DNA of 64,000 bases from Streptomyces sp. CB02923 (GTDB lineage Bacteria; Actinomycetota; Actinomycetes; Streptomycetales; Streptomycetaceae), in assembly GCF_001905005.1 (NCBI RefSeq), contig NZ_LWKZ01000027.1:124001-188000 (forward strand), read 5' to 3'. A model generated the notes under the pieces. The model was not told where the DNA came from, did not search any database, and was given only the letters and a program-made list of their open reading frames with translations. How positions within the stretch are numbered: position 1 is the first letter of the stretch; the number at the start of each line of letters is the position of its first letter. This document shows, piece after piece, positions 24,974 through 32,204 of this stretch. Both the position numbers and the translations under genes were made by a program.

Positions 24974-25429
24974 ATGACCTCCCCCCGCTCTACCTACGGC
25001 GGCGGCTACTACGCTTCGCCGTCCTTCCCGGACACCCCGATCTACGACTCCCTCGTCGCCGAGCGCGGCACGCCGCAGATTGCCCCGATCCGCGTCGAGT
25101 TGCCCTACGACTCGGGCTCGTCGTACCTGCCGGCCCTGCCGTCGGCGCTGCCCGCGCTGCCCGCCGCGCCGTCCCAGCCGTACTCCGGCCAGGGATATCC
25201 GGGCGCCGCGGCCCAGCCGGTCTCCCCGCTGCAGAGCGCCCCGGCGCCGTACATCCCGCAGCAGGCGGGCCCCCGCGGCTACCCCGCCCAGCAGCAACAG
25301 CCCCAGCGCCCCGCCGGGAACGGCGGCACGGGCTACGACGCGATGCGCCCGGCCGGACCGGTCGCCCCGCGCCCCGCGCCGTCCCCGTACGACGATCCGT
25401 ACGGCCGCCAGTACCCCCGCGGGTACTGA
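24974..25429 (+). CDS. DUF6643 family protein
   Basis: 151 residues. The N-terminal block (SPRSTYGGGYYASPSFPDTP, then YDSLVAERGTPQIAPIRV) is strongly conserved in a Streptomyces family (DUF6643), followed by a Pro/Ala/Gln/Tyr-rich disordered tail (LPALPSALPALPAAP; QQQQPQRP). No domain with known activity, no signal peptide. The 258-bp spacer from the divergent TerD-TerA gene is unusually A/T-rich for this chromosome, suggesting a regulated promoter. Confidence 0.8.
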   Translation: MTSPRSTYGGGYYASPSFPDTPIYDSLVAERGTPQIAPIRVELPYDSGSSYLPALPSALPALPAAPSQPYSGQGYPGAAAQPVSPLQSAPAPYIPQQAGPRGYPAQQQQPQRPAGNGGTGYDAMRPAGPVAPRPAPSPYDDPYGRQYPRGY

Positions 25430-25522
25430 CCTGGGCGATGCGTACGCGGGCGGGGAACCGGTCCTGCACCACCGGGCGGCACCGGTCGCCGGGCCACCGT
25501 GGGGGCCTGGCAGGATGAGGGT

Positions 25523-26362
25523 GTGCTGAACCCTTTCCTCCAGGCCATCCACAGGTATCCGGTCAAATCCGTGGCGGGGTCGGGCCCCGGCGAGGCGGTC
25601 GTGGAACCGTGGGGGCTCGCCGGGGACCGCCGCTGGATGCTCGTCGACGGCGAGCGCCGGTTCGTCACCCAGCGCGCCCGGCCCCGGCTGGCCGCGGCCG
25701 GCGCCGCGGAACTCCCCGGCGGCGCCCTGCGGCTGACGGCGCCGGACATGCCGCCGCTGACCGTCGGGGTACCGGAGCCCGGGGCGACGGTCACGGTCGA
25801 GGTGTGGGGGGACAAGGTCGAGGCGGTGCCCGCGTCCGGCGCCGCCGCCGAGTGGTTCGGCGCCTACCTGGGCGTACCCGTGCAGCTGGTGCATCTGGAC
25901 GAGCCGGCCCGGCGGCGTCCCACCGACCCGGCCTACGCGCGGCCGGGCGAGACCGTCAGCTTCGCCGACGGCTTTCCGCTCCTCCTCACCACGACCTCCT
26001 CCCTCGACGCCCTCAACTCGCTCGTCGCCCGGGGCGACCACGCCGGTGAGGGCCCCCTGCCGATGGACCGCTTCCGGCCGAACGTCGTGGTGGACGGCAC
26101 CGCGCCCTGGGACGAGGACGCGTGGCAGCGGATACGTATCGGCGAGGTCGCGTTCCGCGTGGTGAAACCGTGCGGCCGGTGCGTGATGACCACCACCGAC
26201 CAGCGGACCGGCCGGCGCGGCAAGGAGCCGCTGCGCACCCTGGCCCGCCACCGCCGCATCGGTGACCAGCTCCTCTTCGGCCAGAACCTGATCCCGGAGG
26301 GCACCGGCACGCTCCGCGTCGGCGACCCCTTCGAGGTGCTCGCCCGGCGCCCCCGCGGCTGA
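25523..26362 (+). CDS. MOSC domain protein (molybdenum cofactor sulfurase-like)
   Basis: 279 residues from GTG 25523. An N-terminal MOSC_N beta-barrel (QAIHRYPVKSVAGSGP, GLAGDRRWMLVDGERRFVTQR) is followed by the MOSC domain with the conserved cysteine in RVVKPCGRCVMTTTDQ and the FGQNLIPEGTGTLRVGD ending. Such proteins bind the molybdenum cofactor or pyridoxal substrates, e.g. in mARC-like N-hydroxylated base reduction or detoxification. No 2Fe-2S domain is attached. A GTG 24 nt upstream is an alternative start. Confidence 0.87.
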   Translation: MLNPFLQAIHRYPVKSVAGSGPGEAVVEPWGLAGDRRWMLVDGERRFVTQRARPRLAAAGAAELPGGALRLTAPDMPPLTVGVPEPGATVTVEVWGDKVEAVPASGAAAEWFGAYLGVPVQLVHLDEPARRRPTDPAYARPGETVSFADGFPLLLTTTSSLDALNSLVARGDHAGEGPLPMDRFRPNVVVDGTAPWDEDAWQRIRIGEVAFRVVKPCGRCVMTTTDQRTGRRGKEPLRTLARHRRIGDQLLFGQNLIPEGTGTLRVGDPFEVLARRPRG

Positions 26363-26531
26363 GACGCGGCCGCCCGGACGACCGGACCGCGTACGGCGCA
26401 CGCCTGACGCCCCGTCGGCACCGGCCCACGCGCCGGGACGCGGACCTCCGGACCGCATTGCGGGCGCGTGTCCGGCTGCCTACAGTGAGCGCACGGCGAT
26501 ACCGACAACGGGAGCCGTGGGGAGTGTCTAG

Positions 26532-27428
26532 GTGCCGATGCCGACCTGGGAACCGCCCGGAGACCATCTCATTCCGGTGCAGCACATGCGTCCCGGGGAT
26601 CACGCCTTTGTGAGTTACGACGACGACGAGGTGCGGTGGGAGGTCATGACCGCCTTCGTACGGCTCGGACTCGCCCAGGGCGAGAAGGTCATGCTCTTCC
26701 CCGACCCGTGGCTCCCGGAGGCCGAGGTGCTGGCCCGGCTCGACTTCACCGGCCCCGGCACCATGACGGCCCGCGAGCGGGGGCAGCTGGTGCTGAGCAG
26801 TATGCGGGTGCTGATCCGCCCGGACCGCCGGTTCACACCCGAGCGGCAGATCGGGCGGCTGCACTCGGAGACGGCGCGGGCCGCCGCCGAGGGCTTCACC
26901 GGCCTGCGGGCCTTCATCGACATGCGGTGGGTGCCCGACCTGAACGCCGACGTACGGGTGATGATGCACCGTGAGACGCACGCGGACGCCCTGTTCGAAG
27001 GCCACCGGTACAGCGAGATCTGCGCTTACGACCGCCGCTGGTTCGGCCCCGAGGTGCTGCACGCGATGGACCGGGCACACCCCCGCAGCCTCCTGGAACG
27101 GCTCGGCACCCTGCGGTCGGTGCGCGGCGGTGACGGCAGCGTGCACTTCATCGGTGACGCGGACACCCCCGCCCGTCGTCCCTTCGTCTCCGCGCTGGAA
27201 CTGGCACTGTCCGGCAGCACCGGCACCCGTCGGCTCACCGTCGACCTGACGCGATTACACCTGCTGTCGGTGGGCTGCGCGACCGCGCTGATCGTGCTGG
27301 CCGCCCGGGCCGCGGGCCATGACCTCGTCGAGGTCCGCTGCGACCGCGTACACGCCCGTACGCTGCACCGGCTCGGCGCGGGCGCGGTGCCCCGGCTGGT
27401 GACGACGGAGGTGATACGACCGTGCTGA
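26532..27428 (+). CDS. MEDS-domain sensor fused to a STAS-like domain
   Basis: 298 residues. Residues 15-170 form a MEDS (DcmR sensory) domain: MRPGDHAFVSYDDDEVRW, GEKVMLFPDPWLPEAEVL and FIDMRWVPDL. Residues about 200-295 resemble a STAS antagonist domain (LELALSGSTGTRRLTVDLTRLHLLSVGCATALIVLA in parts); the usual phosphorylatable Ser region reads LLSVGCA. It overlaps the next gene, an HATPase anti-sigma-type kinase, by 7 bp. The pair looks like a signal-responsive partner-switching module. The signal is unknown. Confidence 0.82.
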   Translation: MPMPTWEPPGDHLIPVQHMRPGDHAFVSYDDDEVRWEVMTAFVRLGLAQGEKVMLFPDPWLPEAEVLARLDFTGPGTMTARERGQLVLSSMRVLIRPDRRFTPERQIGRLHSETARAAAEGFTGLRAFIDMRWVPDLNADVRVMMHRETHADALFEGHRYSEICAYDRRWFGPEVLHAMDRAHPRSLLERLGTLRSVRGGDGSVHFIGDADTPARRPFVSALELALSGSTGTRRLTVDLTRLHLLSVGCATALIVLAARAAGHDLVEVRCDRVHARTLHRLGAGAVPRLVTTEVIRPC

Positions 27429-27880
27429 CCCCGGACCCGGCCACGTCCGAGAACGGGCCGCTCGACACCCGGACCGCCACCTGCCTGCTGCGGCGCCGCT
27501 TCACCGCGCGGGTGCTGCCGCAGCTGCGGCTGCTGGTGGAGGAGTGCGCCGTCCGCGAGGGCCTGGCGGAACCGCGGCGCGGGGAGTTCGTCCTGGCCGT
27601 GGACGAGATCGCGGGCAATGCCGTGGAACACGCGGGCGGCTCCGGGCGGCTGCTGCTGCGCCGCATCGGTGACGAACTGGAGTGCCGTATCAGCGACTCG
27701 GGTCCCGGCTTCAGCGAAGCGGTGATTCCCGAACTGCTGCCGGGGCTCGACGGAGCGCACCAGGGGCGCGGGCTGTGGCTCGCGCGTCTGGTGGCGGACC
27801 GGTTCGCGGTCCGGGCGGGGGACGCGGAGGCGCCCGGCTCCCGGGGAGCCGAGGTCACCCTGGCGGTACGGGTGCAGTGA
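27422..27880 (+). CDS. Anti-sigma-type serine kinase/ATP-binding protein (HATPase_c)
   Basis: 152 residues from GTG 27422, overlapping the MEDS-STAS gene. GHKL ATPase motifs: N-box FVLAVDEIAGNAVEHA, G1-box ISDSGPGFS, and G2 HQGRGLWLARLVADRF. RsbW/SpoIIAB-like proteins bind sigma factors and phosphorylate STAS antagonists. Co-translation with a STAS-containing sensor suggests they interact. It ends in a hairpin with the convergent CBS gene. Confidence 0.86.
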   Translation: MLTPDPATSENGPLDTRTATCLLRRRFTARVLPQLRLLVEECAVREGLAEPRRGEFVLAVDEIAGNAVEHAGGSGRLLLRRIGDELECRISDSGPGFSEAVIPELLPGLDGAHQGRGLWLARLVADRFAVRAGDAEAPGSRGAEVTLAVRVQ

Positions 27881-27899
27881 CGCGCGGCCGCCTCACTGC
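27874..27899. terminator. Bidirectional hairpin over both convergent stop codons
   Basis: gcagtga / tcactgc arms (27874-27880, 27893-27899) flank an inner gcggccgc palindrome. Stops of the HATPase and CBS genes lie in the arms. Confidence 0.7.
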
Positions 27900-28633
27900 G
27901 GCCGCTCCTCGGGTGCCCGCAGCCACTCCTGTGCCCGGTCGCGCACGATCTGCTCACCGCGCTGTTCGGCGGCGTCGTCGTGTGCGTACTCCAGCTGGTC
28001 CACCACGGCGACCACCCCGTCGATGCGCCCCGCCATCCGCAGCGCCATCGGCACCTCGCTGCTGCGCTCCAGCCGCCCCGACAGCGTGACCACGCCCGCC
28101 CGTACGGACACGCCGAGCGTGCCGGGCTCAAGGCCGAGGGTGCGCACGAGGACCTCGGTGATCAGCTCCTCGCGGATCTCCTCGTCCGGGCGCAGGAAGA
28201 CCTTCAGCAGGTCGCTGCGGGTCACCAGCCCGCACAGCCGGCCCTCCGCGTCGACGACCGGCAGCCGGTCCAGCTTCCCGGTCACCATCAGCCGGGCGGC
28301 CTCGGCGACGGTCTGGTGGGGGCCGATCGTCACCGGCGGCGAGGTCATCAGCTCGCCCGCCTGCAGGCTGCGCTTCCTGGCGCGGGCCGCACGGGCCCTG
28401 CCGGTCAGCCGTCGGCGGTTGTACCAGCGGTTCTGCAGCACGTCGTGTGCGGCCTGGCGGAACATCAGGTCCGTCTCGGAGATGACGCCCACGACCTTGC
28501 CGTCGCCGTCGACGACGGGGAGCCCCGTCTTGCGGTGCTTGCTCAGCAGGTTGATGACTTCCCTGAACGACGTCGTGTAACGGGCCTTGACGACCTCGGT
28601 GTTCATGAGCCGGCCGACCTGTCGGTGATCCAT
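27893..28633 (-). CDS. CBS-pair and BON domain protein
   Basis: 246 residues from ATG 28633. Two CBS motifs (residues about 8-70 and 95-155: KTGLPVVDGDGKVVGVISETDL and LDRLPVVDAEGRLCGLVTRSDLL in parts) are separated by an Arg/Ala-rich linker. A C-terminal BON domain follows (EVLVRTLGLEPGTLGVSVRAG, VTLSGRLERSSEVPMAL). CBS pairs bind adenosine nucleotides; BON domains bind membranes or other ligands. Similar proteins belong to dormancy/stress regulons of actinomycetes. Divergent from an Rv1733c-like gene, itself a dormancy-type family, which supports a stress role. Confidence 0.88.
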   Translation of the reverse strand: MDHRQVGRLMNTEVVKARYTTSFREVINLLSKHRKTGLPVVDGDGKVVGVISETDLMFRQAAHDVLQNRWYNRRRLTGRARAARARKRSLQAGELMTSPPVTIGPHQTVAEAARLMVTGKLDRLPVVDAEGRLCGLVTRSDLLKVFLRPDEEIREELITEVLVRTLGLEPGTLGVSVRAGVVTLSGRLERSSEVPMALRMAGRIDGVVAVVDQLEYAHDDAAEQRGEQIVRDRAQEWLRAPEERPQ

Positions 28634-28883
28634 CGTGGACCCTCCCTCATGCCGGGATACAGTCTCGGCCGCCGCCGGGGGCGGCTGAAGGCCGCACACG
28701 TGGCGATACGGTTCACGCCCCGCAGGTGAGGGAGTGCCGTGCGGGCCCCGCACCGTACGCGGCCCGGCTCCCCGGTCTCCGCGGGTCGCGGGCGGCGCCG
28801 CCGGTGATTTCGCCCTCCGTTCGTCCCGTACGCGCATGACGCGCGCCGGACGAGGTACTTGCGACACGGAGAGGGGGCACGAC

Positions 28884-29489
28884 GTGGTACGAGTCATCGC
28901 GGGACTGTGGCGCTGGCGGCGCAACCCGCTGCGCCGGACGACCGACCTCCTGGAGGCCTGGGTGGCGCTGGCCACCGCCCTGCTGATCGCGCTGGGCGGC
29001 GGCTTCGCGGGGTGGGCCGCGGGCAGATCCGCCCACGACGCGCTGCTGCGGTCCGTACGGACGCAGGCGCAGGAGCGGCACCAGGTGTGGGCGACGCCGG
29101 ACCGGACCGCTCCGCGCACTCCCGCGGCCCTCGACCCCGAGGGCTCCGCGGGCCGTGACACGCACCGCCGGGTGGACGCCCGATGGACCGCGCCGGACGG
29201 CAGCGAGCACCGCGGCCCGGTCGCCGCGGCAGGTGCCGTGCGGCCGGGCGAGCGGTTCCGGATCTGGACCGACGGGCAGGGCCGGGTCGTGCCGCGGCCG
29301 ATGGACGCGAGCACGGCCAGGGCGCATGCGGCGCTCGCGGGGCTCGGCGCGGCGGCTGCCGCGGCGGCGGTGGCCGAAGGCGGCCGGCAGCTGGTGACAC
29401 GCCGGATGCTGGCCTGCCGGTACCGGCGCTGGGAGCGGGAGTGGGAGCGCGCCGGCCAGGACTGGGGGCGGGCCGGAGCGGGCAGCTGA
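28884..29489 (+). CDS. Rv1733c-family membrane protein
   Basis: 201 residues from GTG 28884, preceded by ggagaggggg. N-terminal WRWRRNPLRRTTDLLEAWVALATALLIAL (in parts) is the typical Rv1733c start: cytoplasmic Arg/Trp segment then helix 1. A periplasmic beta-rich domain (VDARWTAPDGSEHRG, GERFRIWTDGQGRVV) and a second helix (about 150-168) follow, with a basic C-tail. In Mycobacterium the family is part of the DosR dormancy regulon; function unknown. Confidence 0.82.
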   Translation: MVRVIAGLWRWRRNPLRRTTDLLEAWVALATALLIALGGGFAGWAAGRSAHDALLRSVRTQAQERHQVWATPDRTAPRTPAALDPEGSAGRDTHRRVDARWTAPDGSEHRGPVAAAGAVRPGERFRIWTDGQGRVVPRPMDASTARAHAALAGLGAAAAAAAVAEGGRQLVTRRMLACRYRRWEREWERAGQDWGRAGAGS

Positions 29490-29746
29490 ACGGCCGCGGC
29501 AGGCTGCGGAAAGGGCTGCGGCGCGGGCGCGGGGAAGACCGCCGGAGCCGCGTACCGCGGGGTTGCCGGTGTCGTCGGCGAACTCCCGCACATACAGGCT
29601 GACCATGTCATCCGGTGCCTGCCGGGCGCGCTACGGTGGAGCCGCCAGCCTCCCGGCTGGGGTCCCGGGCACACGTACGCGGACATACGCGGACGTACAA
29701 CTGCCGGGCCGGTAACAGCCGCACGAGGTGGGGGCACGACAGCGCC

Positions 29747-32197
29747 ATGGCACAGGGCTCGGTCCAGGTGACGCATACGGGCACATCGCGGTGGCGGCGC
29801 CGCACGGGCGAGTACAGCTCGCTGGCCGCGGCCCTGGACGCCGCCGGGGACGGTGATGTGCTGACCGTGGGCGCCGGTACGTACCGTGAGAACCTCGTGC
29901 TGCTGCGCGCGGTGACGCTGCGGGGGCCCGAGGGGGCGCGCGGGTCGGTGCGCATCGCGCCTGCCGACGGCGTCGCGCTGACCGTGCGGGCCTCGGCGAC
30001 GGTTCAGGACCTCCAGTTGGAGGGGCAGGACTCCACGGCGCCAGCGGTGCTGGTGGAGGACGGCGCTCCGGAGCTGGACGGGCTGCGGGTGGTGACGCGT
30101 TCTGCGTCCGGCATCGAGGTGCGCGGCGGCGCGCGCCCGACCGTGCGCCGCTGCACGGTCGACAACCCCGGCGGTGTGGGCATCAGCGTGCTGGACGGCG
30201 CGGGCGGGATCTTCGAGGAGTGCGAGGTGGTGGCCGCCGGGCAGTCCGGGATCGCGGTGCGCGGCGGCGCGCACCCGCGGCTGGAGAACTGCCGGGTGCG
30301 CCACGCCTCCGGCGCGGGCCTGTCGGTCGAGGGCGAGGGCAGCGGCGTGGAGGCGTTCGGCTGCGAGCTGTACGAGATCAAGGGCGCGGGGGTGCAGGTC
30401 GCCTCGCGGGCGAGCGGCCAGCTGACCGACTGCTCGGTGCACCGGACCTCGGCCGACGGCATCACCCTGGACACCGACGCGGTGCTCACGCTCGCCGACT
30501 GCGACATCCACGACATCCCGGAGAACGCCGTGGACCTGCGGTCCCGGTCGGTGCTGACGCTGACCCGCAGCACCGTGCGCCGCTTCGGCCGCAACGGGCT
30601 GTCGGTGTGGGACCCGGGCACCCGGGTGGACGCCAACCAGTGCGAGATCCACGACAGTACGGGCGACTACCCGGCGGTGTGGGTCAGCGACGGCGCCACC
30701 GCCGTACTGGACTCGACGCGGGTGCACGACGTGCCGGACGCGCTGTTCGTGCTGGACCGGGGCTCGCGCGCGGACGTGGTGGACTCCGATCTGTCCCAGG
30801 TGCGCAACACGGCGGTGTCGGTGAGCGACGGCGCGACCGTGCAGCTCGACGACTGCCGCATCCGGGAGGCGGCGACCGGCGCCTGGTTCCGGGACCACGG
30901 CAGCGGCGGCACGCTCGCCAACTGCACCATCGACGCGTCGCAGACCGGTGTGATCGTGACCAAGGGCGCCGACCCCACCGTCGAGCGCTGCACGGTCAGC
31001 TCCCCGGCCGAGGCGGGTTTCTACGTCTCGGCGGAGGGGCGCGGCACGTTCAACGGGTGCCGGGTGACCGGGAGTTCGGGGTACGGCTTCCACATCATCG
31101 ACGGCTGCCGTACGACGCTGACGCGCTGCCGCACCGAGCGGTGCGCGCGCGGCGGATACGAGTTCGCGGACAGCGGCGCGGCCTTGGGCGAGGGGTACAC
31201 GGGCGGGCCGACCGTTCAGGACTGCACCAGCGACGAGAGCCGGGCGGCCGGGGAGCCGGCCCCCGCGGCGCGGGCGGCGGCGAGCGTGCCGGTGACGCAG
31301 ACGGCCGGACTGCTCGGGAGCGTACCGGCGCCGGCCGCACCTCCCGCCCCGCCCGCCCCGGAACCCGCGGAACCCGCCGTGGTGAGCCGGCCCTCCGAGG
31401 AGGTGCTCGGCGAACTGGACAAGCTGGTCGGCCTGGAGAGCGTCAAGCGCGAGGTGCGCAGCCTGATCAACATGATCGAGGTGGGGCGGCGCCGGCAGGA
31501 GGCCGGGCTCAAGGCCGCCTCCGTCCGCCGCCACCTGGTCTTCACCGGCTCCCCCGGCACCGGCAAGACCACGGTCGCGCGGCTCTACGGCGAGATCCTG
31601 GCCGCGCTGGACGTGCTGGAGCGCGGGCACCTGGTGGAGGTGTCGCGGGTGGACCTGGTCGGCGAGCACATCGGCTCCACGGCGATCCGTACGCAGGAGG
31701 CGTTCGACCGGGCGCGCGGCGGGGTGCTGTTCATCGACGAGGCGTACGCGCTCTCGCCGGAGGACTCCGGGCGGGACTTCGGGCGCGAGGCGATCGACAC
31801 GCTGGTGAAGCTGATGGAGGACCACCGCGAGGCGGTGGTGGTGATCGTGGCGGGGTACACCAACGAGATGGAGCGTTTCCTCGCCGTCAACCCGGGGGTG
31901 GCGTCCCGCTTCTCACGCACCATCACCTTCGGTGACTACACGCCGGAGGACCTGCTGCGCATCGTCGAGCAGCAGGGCGACGAGCATGAGTACCGGCTGG
32001 CCGACGGGGCGGGCGAGGCGCTGCTGAAGTACTTCACCGCGCTCCCCAAGGGCCCTTCGTTCGGCAACGGCCGGACCGCGCGGCAGACGTTCGAGGCGAT
32101 GGTCGAGCGGCACGCGGGCCGGGTCGCGCTGCTGGCCGACCCGGACACCGACGCCCTCACCCTGCTGTACGCGGAGGACCTGCCCGACCTTCCCTGA
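29747..32197 (+). CDS. Right-handed beta-helix / CbxX-type AAA+ ATPase fusion
   Basis: 816 residues from ATG 29747 (gaggtggggg upstream). Residues about 15-510 are a pectate-lyase-like right-handed beta-helix of around 20 repeats, each with small-residue turns and recurring C-x-V/I positions (GIEVRGGARPTVRRC, GIAVRGGAHPRLENC). A Pro/Ala linker to about 545 leads to a CbbX/EccA-type AAA+ module. This has LVGLESVKREVRSLI, Walker A GSPGTGKTT near 601, Walker B GVLFIDEAYAL near 658, and sensor and Arg-finger segments ASRFSRTITF. EccA-type AAA proteins drive type VII secretion; here the usual TPR is replaced by a beta-helix. No ESX genes are adjacent. Role unknown. Confidence 0.85.
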   Translation: MAQGSVQVTHTGTSRWRRRTGEYSSLAAALDAAGDGDVLTVGAGTYRENLVLLRAVTLRGPEGARGSVRIAPADGVALTVRASATVQDLQLEGQDSTAPAVLVEDGAPELDGLRVVTRSASGIEVRGGARPTVRRCTVDNPGGVGISVLDGAGGIFEECEVVAAGQSGIAVRGGAHPRLENCRVRHASGAGLSVEGEGSGVEAFGCELYEIKGAGVQVASRASGQLTDCSVHRTSADGITLDTDAVLTLADCDIHDIPENAVDLRSRSVLTLTRSTVRRFGRNGLSVWDPGTRVDANQCEIHDSTGDYPAVWVSDGATAVLDSTRVHDVPDALFVLDRGSRADVVDSDLSQVRNTAVSVSDGATVQLDDCRIREAATGAWFRDHGSGGTLANCTIDASQTGVIVTKGADPTVERCTVSSPAEAGFYVSAEGRGTFNGCRVTGSSGYGFHIIDGCRTTLTRCRTERCARGGYEFADSGAALGEGYTGGPTVQDCTSDESRAAGEPAPAARAAASVPVTQTAGLLGSVPAPAAPPAPPAPEPAEPAVVSRPSEEVLGELDKLVGLESVKREVRSLINMIEVGRRRQEAGLKAASVRRHLVFTGSPGTGKTTVARLYGEILAALDVLERGHLVEVSRVDLVGEHIGSTAIRTQEAFDRARGGVLFIDEAYALSPEDSGRDFGREAIDTLVKLMEDHREAVVVIVAGYTNEMERFLAVNPGVASRFSRTITFGDYTPEDLLRIVEQQGDEHEYRLADGAGEALLKYFTALPKGPSFGNGRTARQTFEAMVERHAGRVALLADPDTDALTLLYAEDLPDLP

Positions 32198-32204
32198 CGC
32201 ATCG

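Noticed and set aside
27893..31825. 1310-residue open frame on the minus strand
   Set aside because: Only its first-read-backward 3' part (27893-28633) is the CBS-BON gene. The rest runs antisense to the beta-helix AAA+ gene with His/Arg/Val-rich shadow composition and no domain.
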